DNA of 64,000 nucleotides. Source: Flaviramulus basaltis. Its GTDB lineage: Bacteria > Bacteroidota > Bacteroidia > Flavobacteriales > Flavobacteriaceae. This document shows, piece after piece, positions 28,920 through 38,001 of the stretch. The translations under genes were made by a program, and so were the position numbers. Where the stretch lies: positions 496,001 to 560,000 of the forward strand of contig NZ_FPKV01000002.1 in the NCBI RefSeq assembly GCF_900114265.1, written 5' to 3'. The notes beneath the pieces are model-generated. The model saw nothing but the letters and a program-made list of their open reading frames with translations, was not told the origin of the DNA and made no database searches. How positions within the stretch are numbered: the first letter of the stretch is position 1; the number at the start of each line of letters is the position of its first letter.

Positions 28920-29906
28920 ATGAAATCAAAATCTTTAGGAAATAGTGGTTTTAATGTAAGTGAAGTAGGTTTAGGATGCTGGCAATTAGGTGGCGATTGG
29001 GGTGATGGTGTTTCAGAAGAAAATGCTTTTAATATCATGACTAAAGCTGTAGAACAAGGTGTTACCTTTTTTGATACTGCCGATGTTTATGGAGCAGGAC
29101 AAAGTGAACGTGTTATTGGCAAGTTTATAAAACAACACAAACCAAATCTAAAAATTGCAACAAAGTTTGGACGTGATGGAAGCGTTTATCCAGATAAATA
29201 TACTGAAGAAGCTTTACGTAAAGCTATTGATGATTCTTTAAATCGTTTAGGAATTGATGCTTTAGATTTATTACAATTACATTGTATCCCTACTGATGTT
29301 TTATATGAAGGTTCTATTTTTAATTGGTTACGTACTTTAAAAAAAGAAGGTAAAATAAAAGCTTTTGGTGCTAGTATTGAAACTGTTGAAGAAGGACTTT
29401 TTTGCATTGAGCAAGAAGGTATAACTTCTCTTCAAATAATTTTTAACATTTTTAGACAAAAACCACTAGAAGAACTTTTACCTAAAGCCAAAGCGAAAAA
29501 CGTTGGAATTATAGTAAGGTTACCATTGGCTAGTGGATTGTTAACAGGAAAGTTTACAAAAGAGAGCACGTTCTCAGAATCTGACCACAGAAATTATAAC
29601 AAAGATGGTGACGCTTTTAATGTTGGAGAAACATTTGCTGGATTACCATTTGAAAAAGGCGTTGAACTTTCTAATAAGATTAAAGACAACTTTTTAACAA
29701 ATGGTTTAACCATGGCTCAATTTTCTCAAAGATGGATTTTAGATCACGACGCTATAAGCTGTATTATACCTGGAGCTAGTTCTGCTTCACAAATTAATTC
29801 TAACTGTAGTGTTTCCAGTTTAGAGCCTTTAAGTTCTAGTATTCATGAAGCGTTACAAGATTTTTATAAAAACGAAATTCACCAACATATTCGTGGTCCA
29901 TATTAA
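28920..29906 (+). CDS. Aldo/keto reductase
   Basis: A cytoplasmic NAD(P)H oxidoreductase of 328 residues. The catalytic tetrad of the family is visible: Asp52 and Tyr57 in FDTADVYG, Lys82 in IATKFG and His121 in LQLHC. The C-terminal nucleotide-binding region reads CIIPGASSASQI. It stands alone on the plus strand between two xylan operons. Since the pentonate operon next door has no sugar dehydrogenase, this gene could oxidise xylose or arabinose to the lactone, or reduce an aldose; either is only inference from position. The start ATG follows a long A/T tract. Confidence 0.85.
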   Translation: MKSKSLGNSGFNVSEVGLGCWQLGGDWGDGVSEENAFNIMTKAVEQGVTFFDTADVYGAGQSERVIGKFIKQHKPNLKIATKFGRDGSVYPDKYTEEALRKAIDDSLNRLGIDALDLLQLHCIPTDVLYEGSIFNWLRTLKKEGKIKAFGASIETVEEGLFCIEQEGITSLQIIFNIFRQKPLEELLPKAKAKNVGIIVRLPLASGLLTGKFTKESTFSESDHRNYNKDGDAFNVGETFAGLPFEKGVELSNKIKDNFLTNGLTMAQFSQRWILDHDAISCIIPGASSASQINSNCSVSSLEPLSSSIHEALQDFYKNEIHQHIRGPY

Positions 29907-29915
29907 AATAAAAAA

Positions 29916-31187
29916 TTAATTACTTACAAAAGTTGTGATACTTTTAGCTGGTAATGTAAAATTAAAAGCGTCTATATCTGTATTCAAAGTAACTGCTGTT
30001 TTTGCTACTAGATTTTCGGTTTCAGAAGTAACATAAGGAGTTACTGAAGTTACCGAAGTGCCTTCAATAGCAAATTGTTGAACAACGCCAGAAGAACCAG
30101 AATTTATAGCTACAATAACGGTTTTTCCATTGCCATTATAGGCACTCACATAAATATTAGCTTTAGGGCTAACAGTAGCATCAACCCGAACATATTCAGG
30201 TCTAATAAATTTTGTGTAATTTGACATGATATAGCCGCGTTTTGTAATGACTCCATCTTCACCAAGTGGACCATAAAAACGTTTAGCATACCACCAAATA
30301 TAAGCGTTAAAATTTCCGATAGTCATACAATCATGAATTTCTTTCCCAGTTGCAAAAACGGCATCCCAAGTAATTTCTGTATCTAAATGTTCAGTCATCC
30401 AAACTTCTTTGTTTTTACTCCTTGCTAAAGGATAATCCGCTAATCCACCACCATAAATATGTCCTCCAACAATATCAACATTACTTGCTGCAATGTCATC
30501 GTTTAGCATGGCATCGGTTGTTGAATGATTAAAATTGAAAGACTCAGGAGAAATAACCTTAGTATTTGTTATTAATGAGCCATAATCTTTTAAGAAATCT
30601 CTAATTTGAAATGCAGTCCAATCGCACGATTCGTAATCTACTTGAATATCAGGTTCGTTTTGAATTCCTATGGCATACAAATCAGCATTATTAGTTGCCA
30701 TATATTCTGCAAAATCATTTAAATAATTGGCATAATCTTCATAAGATTCAGTTTTTAAAAAACCTCCAGTTAAATTATTATTGGTTTTCATACTTGAAGG
30801 AGGACTCCATGGTGATGCTACAATTCGTGCTCCTCTAGCCTTTGCACTTAAAGCTCTATTTAATTCTTTGGTTCTATAAGTATTATCTGTTGCTACTCGA
30901 ATTCTTAAAATAGATAAACCTATTTCTTCACTGTTAGTCCCAAATAGTTTATTAAAATCAGAATCATTTAATTCCGAAACTCCAGAAGGATCAAATACTG
31001 TTGCTGCACCAAAACCTCTAATAATTTGTTTTGTATTATTTACTTTAATTATTGAAGCATCTGGTAGTATTGTAGGTGTAGGGTTCGGTTTAGGAGTTGG
31101 ATTATCATCACCGCCACCACAATTACTTAATAGACCTAAAGCAAATAATAAAGCAACTAGTTTAATTTTTACATAAATTGTTTTCAT
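29916..31187 (-). CDS. GH30 xylanase (glucuronoxylanase-like), lipoprotein
   Basis: A 423-residue lipoprotein (LLSNC, Cys23) with a Pro/Thr-rich linker (about 28-42) before a GH30 barrel and its beta side domain. The acid/base lies in IGIQNEPDI (Glu178) and the nucleophile in VWMTEHLD (Glu266); ASPWSPPSSMK near 124 is also typical. The layout is closest to GH30 enzymes that cut xylan next to glucuronic acid side chains (subfamily 8-like), but the arginine that decides this cannot be placed with certainty by eye. It is the last gene of the pentonate operon, 4 bases after the aldehyde dehydrogenase. Confidence 0.88.
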   Translation of the reverse strand: MKTIYVKIKLVALLFALGLLSNCGGGDDNPTPKPNPTPTILPDASIIKVNNTKQIIRGFGAATVFDPSGVSELNDSDFNKLFGTNSEEIGLSILRIRVATDNTYRTKELNRALSAKARGARIVASPWSPPSSMKTNNNLTGGFLKTESYEDYANYLNDFAEYMATNNADLYAIGIQNEPDIQVDYESCDWTAFQIRDFLKDYGSLITNTKVISPESFNFNHSTTDAMLNDDIAASNVDIVGGHIYGGGLADYPLARSKNKEVWMTEHLDTEITWDAVFATGKEIHDCMTIGNFNAYIWWYAKRFYGPLGEDGVITKRGYIMSNYTKFIRPEYVRVDATVSPKANIYVSAYNGNGKTVIVAINSGSSGVVQQFAIEGTSVTSVTPYVTSETENLVAKTAVTLNTDIDAFNFTLPAKSITTFVSN

Positions 31188-31191
31188 AATT

Positions 31192-32763
31192 CTATTTTTT
31201 TATTTCTCCATTAATCATTCTAAAAATATTTAGTGAGTTTTTATCCTTTAACTCATCAGACAATAAATCCTGAGGAAAATTTTGATAACAAACAGGACGT
31301 GTAAAGCGTGTAATTGCTCCTGTACCAACTGATGTTGAACGACTATTCGTTGTTGCAGGAAATGGTCCTCCATGAACCATAGAATGACACACCTCTACTC
31401 CTGTTGGAAAATTATTTATTATTAATCTACCAACTTTTTGCTCTAATATTTCAATTAAATCGGTATGATTTTTTAAGTCTTGTTCAGTCGCAAATAATGT
31501 TGCAGTTAAGTGCCCTTTTAACTTTTGTGCTGATGCTAATAACTCCTCTTTAGAATCTGCTGTAATTGTAATGGTTGATGGGCCAAAAACTTCTTCTTCT
31601 AAATAATCTTCAATTAAAAAGTTTTTTGCTGAAGTTTTAAAAACATGTGCACTTCCTTTAAAACCTTCATTATTTTCTTTTCCTTGTGCCAGTAATTCAA
31701 TTTCATTGGATAAATTTTTAACGTCACTATCAAAAGAAGATTTAATTCCGCTATTTAGCATCGTATTTGCATCAACTTGTTGAAAATTCTCAGATAACTT
31801 TTTCTGAAACCCTGAAACAGAAGCATCATTATTTAAAAACACAATTCCTGGGTTAGTACAAAACTGTCCAACTCCTAAAGTAACAGAGCTTGTTAAACCT
31901 TGCGCTATTTCATCTCCTCTTTCTTTCAAAGCATTTGGCAGAATAAAAACAGGGTTTGTACTTCCCATTTCAGCATAAACAGGTATGGGTTCATCACGTT
32001 TATTAGCGGCATTAAAAATAGCCACACCTCCTTTGTTTGAACCGGTAAATCCTATGGCTTTTACCAAAGGATGATTTACAATAGCCATACCAACAGCAAC
32101 AGATTTCCCTTGAAGCATTGAAAAAGTACCATTTGGCATATTTGTTTTTTCTACAGCTTTTTGAATGGCTATTGCAATCAATTCGCAAGTTCCAGGATGT
32201 GATGGATGTGCTTTTACTATAATAGAACAACCGCTAGCCAAAGCTGAAGCTGTATCTCCTCCCGCTACTGAAAATGCCAAAGGAAAATTACTAGCGCCAA
32301 AAACGCCAACAACACCTAAAGGTTTTTGCATGGAACGAATGTCTGGTTTTGGAAGGGGTTGCCGATCTGGAATTGCTGTATCAATTCGTGCATCTACCCA
32401 AGAACCTTCTCTTAAAACACTTGCAAATAATTTTAATTGATTCATTGTTCGCCCGCGTTCGCCAGTAATTCTTCCTTCTGGCAAACCTGTTTCAGCACAA
32501 CATCTTTCAATTAAAGAGTCTCCTAAATTTAAAATTTCTTCAGCAATAGCATCTAAAAAATCGGCTTTTTCTTTACCGCTTTTCTTACCATAAACTAAAA
32601 ATGCTTCATTAGCTTTTGTAACGGCTTCATTTATTTCTTCACTAGTTGCTTCATGAAAATATGTTTGTAATTCTGTTCCGCTAGAAGGATTAATTGCCAC
32701 AAACGTTTCTGTTCCTTGTCCCGATGATTTTCCTGCTATAAAGTTTTGTCCTGTTAAATTCAT
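31192..32763 (-). CDS. Aldehyde dehydrogenase, probable 2-oxoglutarate semialdehyde (2,5-dioxovalerate) dehydrogenase
   Basis: An NAD(P)-dependent enzyme of 523 residues with the catalytic Cys in GVGQFCTNPG and the general base Glu in YAEMGSTNP. The FTGSNKGG nucleotide motif is present. These blocks are characteristic of the semialdehyde dehydrogenase branch that makes 2-oxoglutarate, the last step of the oxidative pentose route. An ATG at 32775 is possible, but the ATG at 32763 starts the conserved MNLTGQNFIAG and lies one base after the preceding stop codon, so it is preferred. It is adjacent to the keto-deoxy-acid dehydratase, which would make its substrate. Confidence 0.88.
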   Translation of the reverse strand: MNLTGQNFIAGKSSGQGTETFVAINPSSGTELQTYFHEATSEEINEAVTKANEAFLVYGKKSGKEKADFLDAIAEEILNLGDSLIERCCAETGLPEGRITGERGRTMNQLKLFASVLREGSWVDARIDTAIPDRQPLPKPDIRSMQKPLGVVGVFGASNFPLAFSVAGGDTASALASGCSIIVKAHPSHPGTCELIAIAIQKAVEKTNMPNGTFSMLQGKSVAVGMAIVNHPLVKAIGFTGSNKGGVAIFNAANKRDEPIPVYAEMGSTNPVFILPNALKERGDEIAQGLTSSVTLGVGQFCTNPGIVFLNNDASVSGFQKKLSENFQQVDANTMLNSGIKSSFDSDVKNLSNEIELLAQGKENNEGFKGSAHVFKTSAKNFLIEDYLEEEVFGPSTITITADSKEELLASAQKLKGHLTATLFATEQDLKNHTDLIEILEQKVGRLIINNFPTGVEVCHSMVHGGPFPATTNSRSTSVGTGAITRFTRPVCYQNFPQDLLSDELKDKNSLNIFRMINGEIKK

Positions 32764-32764
32764 G

Positions 32765-33598
32765 TTATCGTACATAATTTATTAATGTTCCTATATTATC
32801 TATAGAAATTTCTATTTCGTCTTTACTTTGTAATGTGAATGCTGTTGTTGGTACAATTCCTGTTCCCGTCATTAGTAAACTCCCATATTTAAACGAGCAT
32901 TCTTTATATAAATAACCAACCAATTCTTTTGGTTTGCGCTTCATTTTACTGATTTCTATGGTTTCATCAAAAACAATTTCAGTATTTCTTATAATTTTCA
33001 TGCTTATTTTAGAATCATCAGATAGCATTTCATTTGAAACAAGCACGCACGGACCTAAACCTGCACAAGCATCATAGGTTTTGGCTTGTGGTAAATACAG
33101 TGGATTTTCGCCTTCAATACTTCGTGAACTCATATCGTTTCCAATGGTATAACCAATAATTTTACCTGAAGAAGTAATTACAAGTGTTAATTCTGGCTCC
33201 GGAACATCCCAAGAAGAATCTTTTCTAATATTTACTTTCCCGTTTGATGGAACCGTTCTGTTTACTGTTGCTTTAAAAAACAATTCTGGTCTGTCTGCAT
33301 TGTAAACACGTTCGTAATAATCACCTCCGCCCGCATCTTTACTTTCTTCTTGTCTGCCTAATTTACTGTTAAAATAGGTAACACCACTTGCCCATAATTC
33401 CTGACTTTGCATAGGTACTAGCAAATCTTTTCTTATTATTTCTTCTGCATTATTAATAGGTTTTAATGTTTTAACAAGTTGATTTAATTTATCTGATAAA
33501 TTATCATCATTAATTAAATCATCCCAGTTTTCATTAATTAAATAAAATGAATTTTGAATTTCAATTAAAATCCCCTTTTTAGTATTATAAACCTTCAT
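32765..33598 (-). CDS. FAH-fold 2-keto-3-deoxy-pentonate dehydratase
   Basis: A 277-residue protein of the fumarylacetoacetate hydrolase fold. It resembles the archaeal 2-keto-3-deoxy-D-arabinonate dehydratase: LWASGVTYF near residue 69, [31 protein letters not shown] and [13 protein letters not shown]. That enzyme dehydrates the keto-deoxy pentonate to 2-oxoglutarate semialdehyde. The frame is open up to 33724, but the true start is the ATG at 33598: it overlaps the permease stop codon by one base (TAATG), and the upstream extension is the permease read in another frame. Confidence 0.88.
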   Translation of the reverse strand: MKVYNTKKGILIEIQNSFYLINENWDDLINDDNLSDKLNQLVKTLKPINNAEEIIRKDLLVPMQSQELWASGVTYFNSKLGRQEESKDAGGGDYYERVYNADRPELFFKATVNRTVPSNGKVNIRKDSSWDVPEPELTLVITSSGKIIGYTIGNDMSSRSIEGENPLYLPQAKTYDACAGLGPCVLVSNEMLSDDSKISMKIIRNTEIVFDETIEISKMKRKPKELVGYLYKECSFKYGSLLMTGTGIVPTTAFTLQSKDEIEISIDNIGTLINYVR

Positions 33599-34947
33599 TA
33601 TGCTAAAATTAAATATAAAATGAATAATAAAATTGCTGCTGAACTTCCTAAAATCAATGTTCCTAAAGTATGAAAACGGTAACCCATTTTCACATCCATT
33701 CCTGATAACCTTGTTACAACCCAAAAGAAACTATCGTTAGCGTGTGAAACCACTGCAGACCCTGCTCCTATTGCAATTACAACCATGGCTTTTTGTGTTT
33801 CGGTTTCAAAACCTAAAGTACTCATCATGGGTGCTAAAATAGATGCTGTTGTAACCAATGCTACGGTTGATGATCCTTGTGCTGTTTTAATTGCTGCTGC
33901 TAATAAAAACGGTAACCAAATGCTAATATTGATGTTTGATAATGTTTCACCTAAAGTTACTGCAATTCCTGAATCTCTCAAAACTTGTCCAAAAATTCCG
34001 CCAGCACCAGTTATTAATAAAATTGATGATGCGCCAACGAGTGCTTTTCCAATCCATCCAGATGTTGAAAACATATCTCTGCTTAACTTTTTTGGAAGTG
34101 TTAACGATAAAAAACAACCTATTAATAATGCGATAAATGGTGTTCCTAAAAAGAATAAAATTTTTATTAATGTGCTAAATGATTCAAAATCTACTTCCTT
34201 AAAACCTCCTAATGAAGTTAATAATGATTTTACAACTATTAAAATAATAGGAACAAAAATTGGAATGGTAGATTTAAACGCACTTGGAGCTGTTTTTAAA
34301 CGTTGAGTAATTTCTTCTTGTGTAATATCTGGATCTGGATCGATATACGTTTTTGAAACAACTTTTTTTACAAAGACTAATCCCATAGTTAAAGCAAATA
34401 AGCTTATTGGAATCCCAAATAACATGACTAAACCTAAATCTGCATTCAAATAATGAGCCGCAGCAATAGGCCCAGGAGTTGGCGGCACCATGGTATGCGC
34501 TGCTGTTAAACCTAGTGCCAACGCGATAGCCGAACCTGATAAAGTTATTTTAGCCTTTTTAGATAAACTTTTATTTAATGGCGCGAGCAACATAAATCCG
34601 CTATCGGCAAAAACAGGAATGGATACAAACCAACCAATAATTCCCATGGCAAATGGTATTTTTTTCTTTCCAGTGAATTTTAAAACTTTTTCTGCTAATG
34701 CATAAGCGCCTCCGGAATTTTCGAGAAAAGCACCAATGATGACACCTAAAATTATAATCATTCCAATACCTCCTAAAGTATTTCCAAAGCCTTTATTTAC
34801 AGATGTAATAATTTCATTTAATGGCATTCCTACAACTATTCCATACAAAATGGCTACCAATAAAAGCGCAACAAAAGGATGCACTTTGAGTTTGGCTGTC
34901 AGTAAAATGATTAGTAAAACTGATAATAATAAGTAAAGAACTATCAT
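33598..34947 (-). CDS. GntP-family sugar-acid:proton symporter
   Basis: An inner-membrane permease of 449 residues with about 12-14 hydrophobic segments. The family stretches [18 protein letters not shown] near 107, [16 protein letters not shown] near 148 and the conserved C-terminal [16 protein letters not shown] near 398 are present. Known members import gluconate and related aldonates or uronates. With a sugar-acid dehydratase upstream (5-base gap) and a keto-deoxy-acid dehydratase downstream (1-base overlap), xylonate, arabinonate or a uronate is the expected cargo. Confidence 0.9.
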   Translation of the reverse strand: MIVLYLLLSVLLIILLTAKLKVHPFVALLLVAILYGIVVGMPLNEIITSVNKGFGNTLGGIGMIIILGVIIGAFLENSGGAYALAEKVLKFTGKKKIPFAMGIIGWFVSIPVFADSGFMLLAPLNKSLSKKAKITLSGSAIALALGLTAAHTMVPPTPGPIAAAHYLNADLGLVMLFGIPISLFALTMGLVFVKKVVSKTYIDPDPDITQEEITQRLKTAPSAFKSTIPIFVPIILIVVKSLLTSLGGFKEVDFESFSTLIKILFFLGTPFIALLIGCFLSLTLPKKLSRDMFSTSGWIGKALVGASSILLITGAGGIFGQVLRDSGIAVTLGETLSNINISIWLPFLLAAAIKTAQGSSTVALVTTASILAPMMSTLGFETETQKAMVVIAIGAGSAVVSHANDSFFWVVTRLSGMDVKMGYRFHTLGTLILGSSAAILLFILYLILA

Positions 34948-34952
34948 ATTAT

Positions 34953-36674
34953 TTAGTGTAAATCTCTATCCACTTTTGAGCCTGAACCACCAACTAAAAT
35001 ATCTAAATCTGCTCCAACATCTGCACCTTCTACATGGTCTAAATAAATGCGTACATAACCTCTTGTTGCCATAGGTTCTGGTGCTTTCCAATTCGCTTTT
35101 CTTCTAGCTAATTCTTCATCAGAAATATTGAGTTGTAATAATCTTTTTTCAACATCTAGTGTAATCATATCTCCGTTTTGGACAATAGCTAATGTTCCTC
35201 CTATTGTTGATTCTGGTGAAATGTGAAGTACGACTGTTCCATATGCTGTACCACTCATTCTTCCGTCGGAAATACGAATCATATCTTTAACGCCTTTCAA
35301 AATCAATTTTTCAGGTAAATCTACATTGCCAACTTCTGGCATTCCAGGATATCCTTTTGGTCCAACACCTTTTAATACAATAACACAATCTTCATCAATA
35401 TCTAAATCTGGATTATCAATACGATTATGGTAATCTTCCATAGACTCAAAAACGACAGCTCTTCCTGTGTGTTTCATCAATCGTTTTGTTGCTGCTGAAG
35501 GTTTAATTACAGAACCATTTTCGCATAAATTGCCTTTTAAAACAGCAATTCCTGCATGTTCTTGTAGAGGCTTTTCTATTTTAGCGATGATTTCATTGTC
35601 ATAGCATTTTGCTTTTACATAGTTTTCTCGAAATGTTTTACCATTTGCAGTAATAATATCTTGGTGTAATAAATCACCTAATTCTTTCATAACAACAGGT
35701 AAACCACCAGCATAAAAGAAATCTTCCATTAAATATTTTCCTGAAGGCATTAGGTTTACTAACAGTGGAATATGACTCCCAACAGCATCAAAATCTTCGA
35801 GTTTTAAATCGACTCCAATACGTCGTGCAATAGCAATTAAATGAATAATTAAATTGGTAGAACCCCCAACGGCTGCATTGGTAACAATTGCATTCTCAAA
35901 AGCTTTTCGAGTCAAGATTTTAGACATGGTTAAATCTTCTTTCACCATTTCCACAATACGCCTTCCAGATAATTGCTGCATCACTTTTTTGCGAGAATCT
36001 GCTGCTGGAATTGATGAAAATCCAGGAAGTGTTAATCCTAAAGCTTCGCTCATAGTTGCCATTGTTGAAGCTGTTCCCATTGTATTACAATGCCCAATAC
36101 TTCGAGCTGCACATATTTCGGCTTCACGCATATCTTCAGCATCAAATGCTTCCGTTTTTTGTTTTTCTTTTATCATCCAGTTGAATGAACCAGAACCAAT
36201 AGTTTCTCCTCTAAAACGACCATTCAGCATTGGTCCACCAGGAACAACAATAGTTGGTAAGTCTACACTACATGCTCCCATAATTGTTGAAGGTGTTGTT
36301 TTATCACAACCTGTTAAAAGTACAATTCCGTCAAGCGGGTTTGCTCTGATAGACTCTTCAGTATCCATACTTGCGAGGTTTCGAAACAGCATGGTAGTTG
36401 GTCGCATAATCGTTTCACCTAAAGACATTACTGGAAATTCTAGCGGAAATCCACCTGCTTCTAAAATACCTCGTTTTACAACCTCAGCAACATCACGTAA
36501 ATGTCCATTACATGGTGTTAAATCGGACCAAGTATTACAAATTCCAATAACAGGTTTGCCTTCAAAATAATCATCTGGATAACCTTGATTTCGCAACCAT
36601 GAACGATGTACAAAACCCATTTTATCATTACCACCAAACCACTCTTGACTTCGAAGTTTTTTGTCTTTACTCAT
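34953..36674 (-). CDS. IlvD/Edd-family sugar-acid dehydratase (xylonate or arabinonate type)
   Basis: An iron-sulfur dehydratase of 573 residues that would turn a pentonate into its 2-keto-3-deoxy acid. Cluster Cys residues are visible in GICNTWSDLTPCN, LLTGCDKTTPS and GHCNTMGTAS. The CNTWSDLTPCN block is nearer to the L-arabinonate/D-xylonate dehydratases than to the branched-chain enzyme IlvD. Translation may begin at an ATG at 36698, but the ATG at 36674 overlaps the xylanase stop codon by 8 bases (ATGAGTAA) and starts the conserved part, so it is chosen. Its neighbours are the GH10 gene and a GntP permease. Confidence 0.9.
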   Translation of the reverse strand: MSKDKKLRSQEWFGGNDKMGFVHRSWLRNQGYPDDYFEGKPVIGICNTWSDLTPCNGHLRDVAEVVKRGILEAGGFPLEFPVMSLGETIMRPTTMLFRNLASMDTEESIRANPLDGIVLLTGCDKTTPSTIMGACSVDLPTIVVPGGPMLNGRFRGETIGSGSFNWMIKEKQKTEAFDAEDMREAEICAARSIGHCNTMGTASTMATMSEALGLTLPGFSSIPAADSRKKVMQQLSGRRIVEMVKEDLTMSKILTRKAFENAIVTNAAVGGSTNLIIHLIAIARRIGVDLKLEDFDAVGSHIPLLVNLMPSGKYLMEDFFYAGGLPVVMKELGDLLHQDIITANGKTFRENYVKAKCYDNEIIAKIEKPLQEHAGIAVLKGNLCENGSVIKPSAATKRLMKHTGRAVVFESMEDYHNRIDNPDLDIDEDCVIVLKGVGPKGYPGMPEVGNVDLPEKLILKGVKDMIRISDGRMSGTAYGTVVLHISPESTIGGTLAIVQNGDMITLDVEKRLLQLNISDEELARRKANWKAPEPMATRGYVRIYLDHVEGADVGADLDILVGGSGSKVDRDLH

Positions 36675-37842
36675 TTTCGTGGTTTTTAGATGGAACATTT
36701 AAAACTGCCTTAAAAGCAGGTTTTGGCTTTTTATTTCTATCGTAAAGCAATGTGTAATTCGTTCTATTAGGAATTGGATAACCATTTTTCCAAGACATGC
36801 CATCATGTAATCCCCAGAAGGTTACGCGATCTATTTTATCTCTTTTTTTATAAAATATATCAAAAAGTTCGGCATATCTATCAGCTAATTCTTGTTGTTG
36901 AGCTTCTGGTAAACCATCTTGATAAGGATCCAAAAATTCTTTAAATTCTTCTAACTCATATTGAGGATGCAACAACCCAGAACCTATAATTTGTCCCTCT
37001 TTAGTTAATGGTAAAACATCAACATCCAACTCGGTAATCATGACTTTTACACCTAATGAAGCAAATGAATCTATAGCAGCTTCTATGTATTCATTTTTAG
37101 GATAATTAAGTCCCCAATGTCCTTGAATTCCAACACCATCAATTCGAATATTTTCCTTTTGAAGCATTCTAACCAAACGCATGATACCATCTCTCTTTGT
37201 AGGTCGCCACGCATTAAAATCATTATAGTATAATTCAGTATTTGGTGCATATTTACTTGCAAACCTAAATGCATTTTTAACCAAAGTATCTCCATTTCCA
37301 ACGCCATTAACCCAAGTTGTTGGTCTGTATGAGCCATCGTTATCTATCACTTCATTTACAACATCCCATGCGTGAACTTTACCTGCATATCTGCCTGCAA
37401 CCGTTTCAATATGATTTCGCATACGCTCAATTTGAGCTTCATGTGTATTTGGATTTCCTTCTTTATCTTTAAAAAACCAATCAGGCGTTTGATTATGCCA
37501 AACTAAAGTATGACCAATAATAAAAAAATTATTTTTCTGTCCGAATTCAACAAAATCATCAGCAGGCTTAAAATTGTAAACTCCAGGTTCGGGGTTTATT
37601 GGTGCCGCTTTCATAATGTTTTCTGGAGTAATGGCATTAAACTGCTCTAAAATAATATCTTGAGACTGTTTGTCTTTACCTGATATAATATCTTCATTAA
37701 GCGCATTACCAATTAAAAAAGCATGTTTATAAGCATCTTTTAATATAGTTTGCTTTTCTTTTTTGGTTTCATTTGATGAGCAACTAGATAAGAAGATTAT
37801 TAATAACAGTATTGTTATTAAAAAAAGTGGTGGTTTTTTCAT
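36667..37842 (-). CDS. Endo-1,4-beta-xylanase, GH10, lipoprotein (second copy)
   Basis: A 391-residue GH10 xylanase with a lipoprotein signal (FLSSC, Cys21). The acid/base is in WDVVNEVI (Glu164) and the nucleophile in MITELDVD (Glu271); GHTLVWHNQ near 110 and WGLHDGMSW near the end complete the family pattern. It is the first gene of the pentonate operon, an unusual union of a polymer-cutting enzyme with sugar-acid metabolism. Its promoter overlaps LacI operator copy 2. It differs widely from the copies at 27602 and 48838, so it is not a recent duplicate. Confidence 0.95.
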   Translation of the reverse strand: MKKPPLFLITILLLIIFLSSCSSNETKKEKQTILKDAYKHAFLIGNALNEDIISGKDKQSQDIILEQFNAITPENIMKAAPINPEPGVYNFKPADDFVEFGQKNNFFIIGHTLVWHNQTPDWFFKDKEGNPNTHEAQIERMRNHIETVAGRYAGKVHAWDVVNEVIDNDGSYRPTTWVNGVGNGDTLVKNAFRFASKYAPNTELYYNDFNAWRPTKRDGIMRLVRMLQKENIRIDGVGIQGHWGLNYPKNEYIEAAIDSFASLGVKVMITELDVDVLPLTKEGQIIGSGLLHPQYELEEFKEFLDPYQDGLPEAQQQELADRYAELFDIFYKKRDKIDRVTFWGLHDGMSWKNGYPIPNRTNYTLLYDRNKKPKPAFKAVLNVPSKNHENE

Positions 37843-37857
37843 TAGTTTAGTTTTTAC

Positions 37858-37869
37858 GCAACCGATTGC
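37858..37869. promoter_or_regulatory. LacI-type operator, copy 2, between GH10 and lacI
   Basis: GCAACCGATTGC, 15 bases before the GH10 start and 132 bases before the LacI start. It covers the expected transcription start of the GH10 operon, and its TTG is the -33 element of the lacI promoter, so one bound repressor could control both directions. Confidence 0.8.
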
Positions 37870-37894
37870 TTAAATATACAGAAATTTATATTTA
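37866..37894 (+). promoter_or_regulatory. Promoter of the lacI-family gene
   Basis: TTG at 37866-37868 (part of the operator), 18 bases, then TATATTTA at 37887-37894, which fits TAnnTTTG except for the last base. The predicted leader is about 100 bases. Confidence 0.5.
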
Positions 37895-37901
37895 TCTTCA
37901 A
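37871..37901 (-). promoter_or_regulatory. Promoter of the GH10/pentonate operon
   Basis: Read on the minus strand: TTG at 37901-37899, 20 bases, TATATTTA at 37878-37871. The start site, about 7 bases on, falls inside the operator at 37858-37869. Confidence 0.55.
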
Positions 37902-38001
37902 TTCATGTAAATATAATTGCATTTTTCTAAATATGTTTTACCATTTTATAATATGTTCGCAATAAAATATTAAATTTACAGAATAACGACCAAAATCTTA
38001 T

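Noticed and set aside
28857-28920. Poly-A/T run before the aldo/keto reductase as a mobile-element edge
   Set aside because: No inverted repeats, target duplication or transposase is near; such tracts are common in this AT-rich DNA.
33599-33724. A 42-codon N-terminal extension of the FAH-fold dehydratase
   Set aside because: It is the end of the permease gene read in another frame; the TAATG overlap gives the natural start at 33598.
33785-34306. A 173-codon plus-strand open frame
   Set aside because: It lies wholly antisense to the GntP permease, whose membrane-protein composition leaves long open frames on the other strand; its translation has no recognisable domain.
35854-36570. A 238-codon plus-strand open frame
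   Set aside because: It is antisense to the conserved sugar-acid dehydratase and has no start context or family pattern of its own.
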